The position numbers and the translations under genes were made by a program. The notes under the pieces are model-generated. The model was not told the DNA's origin. It saw only the letters and a list, made by a program, of their open reading frames with translations, and searched no databases. Source: Streptomyces canus (lineage in GTDB: Bacteria > Actinomycetota > Actinomycetes > Streptomycetales > Streptomycetaceae). Taken from it: a stretch of DNA of 64,000 nucleotides. Location: assembly GCF_041435015.1 (NCBI RefSeq), contig NZ_CP107989.1, forward strand, positions 5,766,001-5,830,000, read 5' to 3'. Shown here in pieces: positions 16,513 to 24,901 of this stretch. The stretch's first letter is position 1. Each line of letters starts with the position of its first letter.

Positions 16513-16923
16513 TCAGCCCCGACTGCTCGGGGGCGAACAACCGTCCTGGACACCGACCCGCCCGTGCCATGGTGGCTCGCTGAGCGCGTAAAGGAGACGA
16601 TTGACCACTTCACCGACAGTGAAGTCCCATCCGGTCAGGCGCTGTCCGCTCCAGTTGATCCCTACGCGGAAGTCGTCCTTGGCCAGATCCGGCAAAGCCG
16701 CGCTTCGCCACTGATCCAGCGGCATTGGAACAGCTCGAAATTGAGGACCCCATAGCTGAGCGGCGCGCTGTGCACGGGTCTTCGACGACCAATAGGGGAA
16801 AGCTGGTTGCCCAGAACTTGAGACCGGGGTCGGACTGCCGTCGTCGTCTCGAACCCACCAAACAGTACGAGTCCGAGCGATCTCACGGAAGAAGGCCGCT
16901 GCCTGGGCCCCGCTTGTGCTCAC
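16513..16923 (-). CDS. DUF2750 family protein
   Basis: The 136-residue product starts at GTG 16921-16923. It shows the DUF2750 pattern: an N-terminal helix ending in FFREIARTRTVWWVRDDDGS, then FPYWSSKTRAQRAAQLWG, and a central PLDQWRSAALPDLAKDDFRV followed by VGINWSGQRLTGWDFTVGEV. Members are small soluble proteins of unknown function, sometimes compared with immunity or antitoxin-like proteins. It converges on the STAND gene with 3 bases between stops and follows the HxlR gene on the same strand after 27 bases. Confidence 0.8.
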   Translation of the reverse strand: MSTSGAQAAAFFREIARTRTVWWVRDDDGSPTPVSSSGQPAFPYWSSKTRAQRAAQLWGPQFRAVPMPLDQWRSAALPDLAKDDFRVGINWSGQRLTGWDFTVGEVVNRLLYALSEPPWHGRVGVQDGCSPPSSRG

Positions 16924-16950
16924 CAGAACCCTCCGTACGCCTGACCGGCG

Positions 16951-17343
16951 TCACCCCGACCGGCCGCCGCCCCCGCCCCTGGCGTCATAGGCCCGCCGAG
17001 CCTCCTCCACCCTCTCCAGATTCGGTGACCACTGCGCCAGTGTCGCGAACAACGGGGCCAGGCTGCGGCCCAGTTCGGTGATCTCGTACTCCACGCGGGG
17101 TGGGACCTCCGCGTGGTACGTGCGGTGGACCAAACCGTCGCGTTCCAGTTGGCGCAGGCGCTGGGTCAGGACCTTGGGGGTGATGGTGGCGATCCGGCGT
17201 TCCACTTCCACGAAGCGCTGACGGCCGTACTCGTGGAGGGCCCAGAGGATCGGCGTGGTCCAGCGGCTGAAGACGATGTCGACCACGGGGGCGATGGGGC
17301 AGGCGTTCTGGGGTGTGGTCTCCGTCACATCGATACCATCCAT
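16951..17343 (-). CDS. HxlR-family winged-helix regulator
   Basis: The 130-residue protein shows the HxlR signature: an N-terminal Cys in NACPIAPVVDIVFSRWTTPI, the wing-helix RRIATITPKVLTQRLRQLER, and DGLVHRTYHAEVPPRVEYEI. Family members sense redox, electrophile or aldehyde stress, often through the N-terminal Cys. The gene is divergent from an NmrA-like reductase gene at 17427, the usual target arrangement, with a palindrome TAGGTACCTA between them. It is itself autoregulated in most studied examples. Confidence 0.92.
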   Translation of the reverse strand: MDGIDVTETTPQNACPIAPVVDIVFSRWTTPILWALHEYGRQRFVEVERRIATITPKVLTQRLRQLERDGLVHRTYHAEVPPRVEYEITELGRSLAPLFATLAQWSPNLERVEEARRAYDARGGGGGRSG

Positions 17344-17357
17344 CCATTACTTTCCTC

Positions 17358-17367
17358 TAGGTACCTA
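17358..17367. promoter_or_regulatory. Candidate HxlR operator
   Basis: The perfect palindrome TAGGTACCTA lies centrally in the 83-base divergent gap between the HxlR gene and the NmrA-like gene. This suits repression of both. Confidence 0.5.
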
Positions 17368-17426
17368 CTGGCTTCCCGATAGTAGCTTCGCCGGTGTCCA
17401 CAGAAGCCTCCGGATTGGGGAGCAAC

Positions 17427-18251
17427 ATGATCGTGGTGACCGGTGCTACGGGGAACGTCGGGCGGCCGCTGGTGAGGGCGCTTCTCGCGGCGGGGGAGCG
17501 GGTGACGGCCGTCTCCCGGCGGAGTCCGGACGACATCCCGGCAGGGGTGCGGCACCATCGGGCCGACCTCGCCGCACCCCGGACCCTCAAGCCCGCCCTC
17601 GACGGCGCGGAGTCGCTCTTCCTTCTGACCTCCGGCGACTTCGTGGCGCAGGGCGGCAACCTCGACGACGTCCTCGACGTCGTCCGGGCCGGTGGGATCC
17701 GGCGGGTCGTGCTGTTGTCCTCGCACGGCGTCAGCACCGGCGACCATCCCGCCGGACTCGAGGACGCCGTACGGCGGTCGGGGCTCGACTGGACCATGCT
17801 GCGGCCCGGCGGATTCCACTCCAACACCCTCCAGTGGGCCGGTGCGGTGCGCGCCGAGCGGACGGTGGCGGCACCTTTCGGGGACGTCGCGCTGCCGACC
17901 GTCGACCCGGACGACATCGCCGAGGTCGCCGCCGTCGCGCTGCGGGATCGCGGACATGCCGGGCGCGTCCACGAGTTGACCGGACCCGCCCCGATATCGC
18001 CTCGGCAGCAGGCCGCCGCCCTAGCGGACGCGCTGGGCGAACCCGTGCGGTTCGTCGAGCAGACCCGGGCCGAGGCCAGGGCCGGGATGGTCCGGTTCAT
18101 GCCGGAGCCGATCGCGGACGCCACCCTCGACATCCTCGGCGACCCGTCGGAGGGTCTGCGCCGCGTCAACCCCGACGTCGAGCGGGTCCTCGGCCGCCCG
18201 CCCCGCGCCTACGCGCACTGGGCCGCCGGTAACGTCTCCGCCTTTCGGTAA
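17427..18251 (+). CDS. NAD(P)H-binding NmrA-like reductase
   Basis: This 274-residue atypical SDR starts at ATG 17427 with GGGGAG 5 bases upstream. MIVVTGATGNVGRPLVRALL is the TGxTGxxG nucleotide site. VVLLSSHGVST and LDWTMLRPGGFHSN match the NmrA/QOR2 group, where the SDR catalytic Tyr-Lys pair is missing. QOR2-like enzymes reduce quinones with NADPH, which would fit control by an HxlR redox regulator. It is cytoplasmic. The partner substrate is inferred, not shown. Confidence 0.88.
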   Translation: MIVVTGATGNVGRPLVRALLAAGERVTAVSRRSPDDIPAGVRHHRADLAAPRTLKPALDGAESLFLLTSGDFVAQGGNLDDVLDVVRAGGIRRVVLLSSHGVSTGDHPAGLEDAVRRSGLDWTMLRPGGFHSNTLQWAGAVRAERTVAAPFGDVALPTVDPDDIAEVAAVALRDRGHAGRVHELTGPAPISPRQQAAALADALGEPVRFVEQTRAEARAGMVRFMPEPIADATLDILGDPSEGLRRVNPDVERVLGRPPRAYAHWAAGNVSAFR

Positions 18252-18347
18252 AAGGCGCGCATACCCACACGCCCCCTGAACCCCCCACCTCCCGTCGATT
18301 ACAGTGCTGAGCGTCGTACATACGGACGGTCGCCACGGGAGGTCTTG

Positions 18348-19466
18348 GTGGGTGCGACAGCCGGGGCCGTCGTCTGGGGGCGTGCCGAGCAACAGGACTT
18401 CCGTAGCCGGGTGCGGGGGACGCTCCTCGGGGTGGCCGTGGGTGACGCGCTGGGCGCGCCGGTCGACGGACTCGGACTGGACGAGATCCGGGAGGCGTAC
18501 GGCGCCGAGGGGCTCGTGGACCTCGCGTTCGGGTACGGCCGACGCGGCGCCGTCACTCATCTCACCCAGCTGAGCCTGTTCACCGTGGACGGGCTCATAC
18601 GGGCCCAGGTCCGACGGGACACAGGCGCCTGGCATCCGCCCACCGATCTGCACCGGGCGTATCTGCGGTGGGCCGCCACCCAGCGGGACTGGGGACCCGA
18701 CGAGCGGCGCAAGGACGACGGCTGGCTGGCCCGGGAGGAGTGGCTGTACGCCCGCCGCGACCCGACCCGGTCCCTTCTCATCGGGTTCGGCGACGACACC
18801 ATGGGGACGCTGGAGTCGCCGAAGAACCCGAACGAACTCGGGCCCGAGGCCACGGCCCGGTCCGCGGCCTTCGGGCTCCTGGTCGGGTGGGAGCCGCAGC
18901 TCGTCGTGCAGCTGGCCGTCGAGTGTGCCGCGCAGACCCACGGGCATCCCGTCGCCTATCTGTCGGCGGGCGCGTACGCCGTGATCGTGCACGCGCTGGC
19001 CCTCGGCGACAGTCTCGACGGGGCGGTGCAGCGGGCGCTCGCGCTGCTGGCCGCGCGGCCCGGGCACGAACCCGTGTCGGACGCGCTCCAGCACGCGCTG
19101 GGTGCCGTACGGCAGGGGATGCCCACCCCGGCGCGGGTGGAGGAACTCGCCGCCGACGGTTCGGCGGACGGGCTGCTGTCCGCCGCCGTGTACTGCGCGC
19201 TGGTCGGGGAGGACGTACGGCACGGTCTGTGCCTCGCGGTGAACCACGACGGGCCCTCGGCCGCGGCCGGCGCCCTCACCGGAGGCCTGCTGGGTGCCCT
19301 GCACGGCGAGACGGCCCTCCCGCCGGCCTGGCTGGCCGAACTGGAGGGCCGTCCCACCCTGCTGGAACTCGCCGACGACTTCGCCATGGAGATGACCCAG
19401 GGGCCGGCCCTGCACGGGCCGGCGGGGGCGTCCCCGGGGTGGCTGGTCCGCTATCCGAGGGCCTAG
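18348..19466 (+). CDS. ADP-ribosylglycohydrolase-family protein with altered metal-binding motifs
   Basis: The 372-residue product opens with FRSRVRGTLLGVAVGDALGA, the family N-terminal signature. It has the all-helical ADPRH layout, ending in HGLCLAVNHDGPSAAAGALT and GALHGETALPPAWL. Active ADP-ribosyl hydrolases carry DDTQ/DDSQ after the first helices and a second GGDxDT motif to hold two Mg2+ ions. Here the matching places read AVTHLTQLSLFT and NHDGPSAAAG, so most metal-ligand Asp residues are missing. It may be a pseudoenzyme that still binds ADP-ribose. GTG 18348 is preferred over TTG 18345 by spacing to GGGAGG. It converges on the symporter gene with an 18-base gap. Confidence 0.8.
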   Translation: MGATAGAVVWGRAEQQDFRSRVRGTLLGVAVGDALGAPVDGLGLDEIREAYGAEGLVDLAFGYGRRGAVTHLTQLSLFTVDGLIRAQVRRDTGAWHPPTDLHRAYLRWAATQRDWGPDERRKDDGWLAREEWLYARRDPTRSLLIGFGDDTMGTLESPKNPNELGPEATARSAAFGLLVGWEPQLVVQLAVECAAQTHGHPVAYLSAGAYAVIVHALALGDSLDGAVQRALALLAARPGHEPVSDALQHALGAVRQGMPTPARVEELAADGSADGLLSAAVYCALVGEDVRHGLCLAVNHDGPSAAAGALTGGLLGALHGETALPPAWLAELEGRPTLLELADDFAMEMTQGPALHGPAGASPGWLVRYPRA

Positions 19467-19485
19467 ACCGGTCCGGTCGGAACGT

Positions 19486-21060
19486 CTAGTCCTTGACCTT
19501 CGTACCGATCACGTCCTCCACACCGCCCACCGGAGTCGGGATCGCCGCGGCCGCCGCCCCGTCCCCGTCCGTGTTGATCTTCTCGATGATCGCGAGGCGC
19601 TCCGGGGTGTCCTCGGGCTTGATGAAGCCGACGAGGATGTACAGGATCAGCGAGACCGCCAGCGGGATGGAGACCTGGTACTGGAGCGGGACGCCGCCGT
19701 CGACGTTCCAGTTGATCGGGTAGTTGACCAGCCAGAAGGCGAGCAGACCCATCGACCAGCTGGTGAGCGCGGCGGTCGGGCCGGAGCGGCGGAACGGGCG
19801 CAGCAGGCCGAGCATCATCGGGATGGCCATCGGGCCCATGAGCCCGGCCACCCACTTGATCACGACGGTGATGATGTCCTTGAACGCGGGGGAGTTGACC
19901 TGGGTCGCCGCCGCCATCGACAGGCCGAGGAAGACGACCGTCGTGATGCGCGCGACCCGCAGGCCCTGACCCTGGCTCCAGCTGCGCGCCCTGCGCCACA
20001 CCACCGGTGCGCAGTCCCGGGTGAAGACCGCCGCGATCGCGTTGGCGTCGGAGGAGCACATGGCCATCGTGTGCGAGAAGAAGCCCACGATCACCAGGCC
20101 CAACAGGCCGTGCGGGAGCAGCTGTTCGGTCATCAGGCCGTAGGAGTCGGAGCCGTCCGGCTTCTGCGACTCGACCAGCAGCGGCGACATCCACATGGGG
20201 AAGAACAGGACGACCGGCCACACCAGCCACAGGATCGCCGACAGCCGTGCCGAGCGCTCGGCCTCATGCGCGTTCGCCGTGGCCATGTACCGCTGGGCCT
20301 GGTTGAGCATGCCGCCGTTGTACTCGAAGAGCTTGATGAAGAGGAAGGCGAGCAGGAAGACCGTGCCGTACGGCCCCACCAGCGGCTCCCCGTGACCCTG
20401 GAGCTCAGGCTCGTCCCAGGCGCCGAAGAAGCCGATGCCCTTGTCGTTGAGCTTGAGGACGACGGCGATGAACATCGCGACACCGGCCAGGAGTTGGATG
20501 ACGAACTGACCCAATTCCGTGAGCGCGTCGGCCCACAGGCCGCCGATCGTGCAGTAGACGGCCGTGATGGCACCGGTGATGAGGATGCCCTGGTTGAGCG
20601 AGATCCCGGTGAAGACGGACAACAGGGTCGCGATCGCGGCCCACTTGGCGCCCACGTCCACGATCTTCAGCAGCATGCCCGACCAGGCCAGCGCCTGTTG
20701 GGTCTTCAAGTCGTAGCGGTTCTTGAGGTATTCGAGCGGAGATGCCACATGGAGCCGTGAGCGCAGCCGGTTGATACGCGGCGCGAACAGCTTCGAGCCG
20801 ATGGCGATGCCGAGTGCGATGGGGAAGGACCAGGTGACGAACGACGTGACGCCGTACGTGTAGGCGATGCCCGCGTACCCGGTGAACATCACCGCGCTGT
20901 AGCCCGACATGTGGTGCGAGATGCCCGACAGCCACCACGGCATCTTGCCGCCGGCCGTGAAGAAGTCGCTGACGTCGTCCACCCGTTTGTGCGACCAGAC
21001 GCCGATCGCGACCATCACGCCGAAATAGCCGATGAGCACGGCCCAGTCGAGACCGTTCAT
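19486..21060 (-). CDS. Sodium:solute symporter family (SSS) transporter
   Basis: The 524-residue polytopic protein starts at ATG 21058-21060 with GGGAGG 6 bases upstream. About 13-14 membrane helices can be traced. The SSS core is clear: NGLDWAVLIGYFGVMVAIGV, SDFFTAGGKMPWWLSGISHH, MSGYSAVMFTGYAGIAYTYG, and LAWSGMLLKIVDVGAKWAAI. It should import a small organic solute with Na+. The closest pattern is the sugar/inositol branch, but the substrate cannot be deduced. The soluble C-terminal tail ends in VGGVEDVIGTKVKD. It is divergent from no gene and stands as a single transcription unit. Confidence 0.92.
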   Translation of the reverse strand: MNGLDWAVLIGYFGVMVAIGVWSHKRVDDVSDFFTAGGKMPWWLSGISHHMSGYSAVMFTGYAGIAYTYGVTSFVTWSFPIALGIAIGSKLFAPRINRLRSRLHVASPLEYLKNRYDLKTQQALAWSGMLLKIVDVGAKWAAIATLLSVFTGISLNQGILITGAITAVYCTIGGLWADALTELGQFVIQLLAGVAMFIAVVLKLNDKGIGFFGAWDEPELQGHGEPLVGPYGTVFLLAFLFIKLFEYNGGMLNQAQRYMATANAHEAERSARLSAILWLVWPVVLFFPMWMSPLLVESQKPDGSDSYGLMTEQLLPHGLLGLVIVGFFSHTMAMCSSDANAIAAVFTRDCAPVVWRRARSWSQGQGLRVARITTVVFLGLSMAAATQVNSPAFKDIITVVIKWVAGLMGPMAIPMMLGLLRPFRRSGPTAALTSWSMGLLAFWLVNYPINWNVDGGVPLQYQVSIPLAVSLILYILVGFIKPEDTPERLAIIEKINTDGDGAAAAAIPTPVGGVEDVIGTKVKD

Positions 21061-21186
21061 ATGCGCCCTCCCAGGGATCAGCCCGGCGCTCATCGTGGGC
21101 GCCACCGCGTGGACACGACAAGCTGGTGTAGGGTCAAAGGGAGGTAAAGATATTCGTGATGATGGCCTGCGTTCACCTACATGAAC

Positions 21187-21975
21187 TCACCGCATCAGCT
21201 CCCCGGCGTTGACCAGCAGTGACTGTCCGGTGATCGCCCGCGCACGGTCCGAGGCCAGGAACGCCGTCGCGTCCGCCACGTCCCCGTCGGTCGCGAGATC
21301 GGGCAGCGCCATCCGGTCGGTGAGCCGCTTGAGTACGTCCGCCTCCGGCACCTTCTCCGTATGCGCGGTGAACTGCACGTACGCCTGCACCGGCGGCCCC
21401 CACATCCAGCCCGGCAACACGGTGTTGACCCGGATCCGGTGCGGCCCGAGTTCCCGCGCCAGCGAGTACATCGCGCTGGTCAGCGCCCCCTTCGAGGCGG
21501 CGTACGCGGCCTGCCGCACCTGTGAGGGGGAGGCCACGGCCGACTGCGTCCCGATGAACACCACCGAGCCGCCGCCCGCCGCCTTCAGCCCCGGCAGACA
21601 GGCCCGGGTCATCCGCAGCGATCCCAGCAGGTTCACGTCGATGACCGACTGCCAGGTCGCGAAGTCCGCGTCCTCGAGGCCCCCGAAGTAGCTGTCCCAC
21701 GCGGCCACCTGCACGACCGCGTCCAGCCGCCCGAACCGCTCCACCGCCAACTCCGCGAGCCGCACGCACTGTTGCTCGTCGGTGATGTCCGTCGACCGGT
21801 ACGCCGTGTGCGCCCCGTCCGGATCGATCTCGACGGCACTCTTCGCGAGGTTCGCCTCGGTCCGCGCCCCCAGCACGGCGTTCCCGCCCTCCCGCACGAC
21901 CGTCGCGGCGACCTGATGACCGAGCCCCGCGCCGACGCCCGACACGACGACGGTCTTCCCGGAGAGAAGTGACAT
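21187..21975 (-). CDS. SDR-family NAD(P)-dependent oxidoreductase
   Basis: This 262-residue classical SDR starts at ATG 21973-21975 with GGGAGG 8 bases upstream. TVVVSGVGAGLGHQVAATVV is the nucleotide-binding Gly motif; the usual NNAG-like strand reads VQVAAWDSYFGGL. SVVFIGTQSAV gives the catalytic Ser region and YAASKGAL the YxxxK pair. It is divergent from a dimeric alpha-beta-barrel protein gene at 22054, and the 78-base gap holds a perfect palindrome. Genes with this arrangement often serve degradation of steroid-like or other hydrophobic compounds, but that is inference. Confidence 0.9.
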   Translation of the reverse strand: MSLLSGKTVVVSGVGAGLGHQVAATVVREGGNAVLGARTEANLAKSAVEIDPDGAHTAYRSTDITDEQQCVRLAELAVERFGRLDAVVQVAAWDSYFGGLEDADFATWQSVIDVNLLGSLRMTRACLPGLKAAGGGSVVFIGTQSAVASPSQVRQAAYAASKGALTSAMYSLARELGPHRIRVNTVLPGWMWGPPVQAYVQFTAHTEKVPEADVLKRLTDRMALPDLATDGDVADATAFLASDRARAITGQSLLVNAGELMR

Positions 21976-22004
21976 ACCGGCGGCCTCCCTGCTCTGGCGC
22001 ATTA

Positions 22005-22021
22005 TCTGACGGGGCGTCAGA
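22005..22021. promoter_or_regulatory. Perfect palindromic operator TCTGACGGGGCGTCAGA
   Basis: Seven-base arms TCTGACG and CGTCAGA flank GGG. The site lies 30 bases before the SDR start and 33 before the opposite gene, so one dimer could control both. No regulator gene is adjacent, so the repressor (probably TetR-type) acts from elsewhere. Confidence 0.65.
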
Positions 22022-22053
22022 GTATGGGCGAGTGCTGGAGGAGGGAAGGTCCC

Positions 22054-22893
22054 ATGTCAGAAGAGACCCACAGCGAGACGTACGCCGAACTGGCCGCCGT
22101 AGGGCCCTACGGAGTCCGCCCCGGCCACGCGCTGATCACCATGGTCGAACCGCATCCCGGCCACGAGTACGCCTACAACCGCTGGTACGAGGATGATCAC
22201 TTCATCGCGGGAGCGATGGCCATGCCCTGGATGTACGCAGGACGCCGCTGGGTGGCCACCCGTGAGCTCCAACTCCTGCGCGTCCCGGAGAAGTCGGCGG
22301 TGGCCCAGCCGGTGACGGCGGGCTGCTATCTCTCCACCTACTGGGTCACCGACGGCCGCTACGACGACCACATGAAGTGGACGGTGGCCATCAACAAGCG
22401 CCTCAACCGCGACGCCCGCGTCTACCACGACCGCACCCACGTCTTCACGGCGTTCCAGGACCACGAGTCCACGGTCTACCGCGACGGCGCTGCGGGCCCG
22501 AGGGACTTCCACGCCCTGGACCACCCGTACGCCGGGCTGGTGCTGGAGGTGATCGACGCGGAATCCCCGGAGCGGCGAGGGGAGTTGCTGGAGTGGCTGG
22601 TCTCGCGGCACCTCCCGAAGAGCATGACGGGCTCCCCGGCGGCGATGGTGACCGTCTTCCGCCCGACCCCCCTCCCCGGCGACCGCATGACCTACGTGAA
22701 GCAGGTCGAGGGCGTGGACACCCGCCTCACACTGCTGTGGTTCCTGGAGGCGGACCCCAGGGAGTGCTGGGACCCCTGGTTCACGGACCTGGAGGACAAG
22801 GTCACGGAATCAGGTCTCGGACGAGTGGAGCTGCTGGCGCCTTTCGTCCCGACGGTCCCGGGCACGGACACCTACGTGGATCAACTGCGCTGA
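22054..22893 (+). CDS. Conserved protein of unknown function, probable dimeric alpha-beta barrel
   Basis: I do not recognise a named family with certainty. The 279-residue soluble product has two similar halves. The first contains HALITMVEPHPGHEYAYNRW and YEDDHFIAGAMAMPWMYAGR, a ferredoxin-like beta-alpha-beta pattern common in EthD/ABM-type barrels. The second contains LVLEVIDAESPERRGELLEW and ends VELLAPFVPTVPGTDTYVDQ. The start is ATG 22054, with GGAGGAGGGAAGG upstream. It is divergent from the SDR gene with a shared palindrome and probably acts in the same catabolic step. Its stop abuts the stop of the opposite membrane-protein gene with no gap. Confidence 0.65.
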   Translation: MSEETHSETYAELAAVGPYGVRPGHALITMVEPHPGHEYAYNRWYEDDHFIAGAMAMPWMYAGRRWVATRELQLLRVPEKSAVAQPVTAGCYLSTYWVTDGRYDDHMKWTVAINKRLNRDARVYHDRTHVFTAFQDHESTVYRDGAAGPRDFHALDHPYAGLVLEVIDAESPERRGELLEWLVSRHLPKSMTGSPAAMVTVFRPTPLPGDRMTYVKQVEGVDTRLTLLWFLEADPRECWDPWFTDLEDKVTESGLGRVELLAPFVPTVPGTDTYVDQLR

Positions 22894-24747
22894 TCACTTC
22901 AGCTCATCCGGACAAGGCGTCCCGCGAGGCACCGTGTACGGCGCCGCCAGCCGATACGTCCCCGCCTTCGGCGCGAGCAGCATCGTCCACTTGTCCCCGT
23001 CCGCGTCCTCCGGCGTCTCCATCAGGCATCCGTTGACGTTGTCGAAGGTCTTCGGCTCCCCGTCCTCCCGCTCCTTCGACGCGTCCGTCTCCTGCGGCGG
23101 CTTCAGCTTGTTGCCCTCCGCGTCCACGATCGACAGCCACGGCGAGTAGGGGATCCGGATGAGGATGCGCCCGGCCTTCTTCACCCGCATGGTCATCTCG
23201 CCCTGCGCGGCCCGGTCGACGACCGTGTTCGGGGAGGCGAGCGGCGCCGGGTCGGTCACCTCGAAGAGCTGCCAGTTCGCGTCGCCCCAGATCTGCTTCA
23301 GATACGGCATCCCGCGCTGGACCAGCTCCCGTTCCCGCTCGCCCCCGTCCCCGTCGGGCTCGTCCTTCGGCACGACCACGAAGTGCACGGCCCAGCGCTG
23401 GAGCCATTCGTGGTAGTTCGCGGAGTTCAGGGTGTCGTCGTAGAAGAGCGGGTTGCGCTCCATGTCGGCCTGCCGGTTCCAGCCCCGGGCGAGGTTGACG
23501 TACGGCGCGAGCGCGGACGCCTCGCGGTGGGAGGCGGCCGGTACGACCTCGACACGGCCCTTCTCGGCGCCGACCTCCTGAAGCTCGTTGACGAGGGGGG
23601 CCAGCTCGCGTGCCCAGGACGCCGTGGGGGTCGTGTGGACGACGTCGTCGACGGACTTGAAGCCGATCCAGGTGGTGAAGCCGGCGAAGGCGACGACGAG
23701 GGCGTACCACTTGCGGGTGCGCGGCACCGCGAACGGCAGCGCGGCCGCCAGGGCCACCCCCGCGAACAGCATCGACAGACGCGAGATGTTGGAGCCGATC
23801 TGGGAGCTCACCAGCCAGACCAGGAGGACCGACAGGCTGTAGACCCCGGCCGTGATCCGGACCGTCGTCCACTCGCGCGGGACGAGGAGGAAGACCAGCA
23901 GGCCGTAGGCCAGCGGCAGCAGAACCGAGGCGATCTTCATCGGCTGGGTGCCGGCGAACGGGAAGAGCCAGGCGGACAGCGCGACGACGGCCGTGGGCGC
24001 GATGCCCAGCGCCCAGGCGCCCGGACGCCGTTTCTGCAGGAAGAGGGCGACCGCCACCAGGCCCACGAACAGGCCGGCGACCGGTGAGGCCATGGTCGCG
24101 AGCGCGGCGAGCGGGGCCGCGCACAGGGCTTTCGCCCAGCGTTTGTAGCGCCAGCGGTGGGGCCAGCAGAAGACGACGGCGACCGCGCCGAGCGCGAAGA
24201 CGGTGCCGAGTCCGAAGGTCACCCGGCCCGAGGCCGCGTTGCACAGGAAGGCGTACACGCCCGCCAGCGAGGCCCACAGGGGGTTCTTCACCGACCGGCT
24301 GCGGATGAGGATCAGCGTCAGCAGCCCGGCCGAGACGGTCCCGGCCAGCATCATCGTCGTACGGACGCCGAGGACCGACATCAGATACGGCGAGACGATG
24401 CTGTACGACACCGGGTGCATGCCGCCGTACCAGGCCAGGTTGTACGCGGAGTCGGGGTGCCGGCCGACGAACTCGGCCCACGCGTCCTGCGCCGCGAGGT
24501 CGCCACCGCTGTTCGCGAACGTGAAGAACCAGACGATGTGGAGGACGCCGGAGAGTGCGGTCATGGAGAGGACGGGGTGGCGCAGCAGTCGCTCGCGCAG
24601 CGCGAGGAGAGCGGTCCGGGCTTTGGCCCTGAGGCCCGGGGGCGGGCTGCCGTTCCCGGTGTCAGGTTCTGCGGGCTCGCGTATTCGCGGGCCGGTACCC
24701 GGGCCCGGGTCGGTGTCGTCGGCGCGTGTCGGCTCCGCAGTGGCCAC
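22894..24747 (-). CDS. Large polytopic membrane protein of the glycosyltransferase-like type
   Basis: This 617-residue protein has a Pro/Asp-rich cytoplasmic N-terminus of about 55 residues. About 11-12 membrane helices follow (from LSMTALSGVLHIVWFFTFAN to WYALVVAFAGFTTWIGF), then a 240-residue extracytoplasmic tail with ARGWNRQADMERNPLFYDD, WLQRWAVHFVVVPKDEP and a closing CPDELK. Between helices 1 and 2 lies DLAAQDAWAEFVGRHPDSAY, reminiscent of the first loop of GT-C enzymes with its acidic residues. It could be a lipid-linked sugar transferase, but no motif proves it. GTG 24747 is preferred (GGGGAG 9 bases upstream) over ATG 24780. Confidence 0.65.
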   Translation of the reverse strand: MATAEPTRADDTDPGPGTGPRIREPAEPDTGNGSPPPGLRAKARTALLALRERLLRHPVLSMTALSGVLHIVWFFTFANSGGDLAAQDAWAEFVGRHPDSAYNLAWYGGMHPVSYSIVSPYLMSVLGVRTTMMLAGTVSAGLLTLILIRSRSVKNPLWASLAGVYAFLCNAASGRVTFGLGTVFALGAVAVVFCWPHRWRYKRWAKALCAAPLAALATMASPVAGLFVGLVAVALFLQKRRPGAWALGIAPTAVVALSAWLFPFAGTQPMKIASVLLPLAYGLLVFLLVPREWTTVRITAGVYSLSVLLVWLVSSQIGSNISRLSMLFAGVALAAALPFAVPRTRKWYALVVAFAGFTTWIGFKSVDDVVHTTPTASWARELAPLVNELQEVGAEKGRVEVVPAASHREASALAPYVNLARGWNRQADMERNPLFYDDTLNSANYHEWLQRWAVHFVVVPKDEPDGDGGERERELVQRGMPYLKQIWGDANWQLFEVTDPAPLASPNTVVDRAAQGEMTMRVKKAGRILIRIPYSPWLSIVDAEGNKLKPPQETDASKEREDGEPKTFDNVNGCLMETPEDADGDKWTMLLAPKAGTYRLAAPYTVPRGTPCPDELK

Positions 24748-24901
24748 CTGAAGGCACTCCCCGTGGTGTCCCGTCTTCATGTCTCGGCCGCGCCCCAGCG
24801 TCGACCTGCCCCGGTTCGTGACGCTAGCACGCGGCCCGCCGTCCGGAACCCGGGCGGGGTCCGGCCGGTGGGCCGCGTGAGGTGTCCGTCCCGGTGCCGG
24901 A

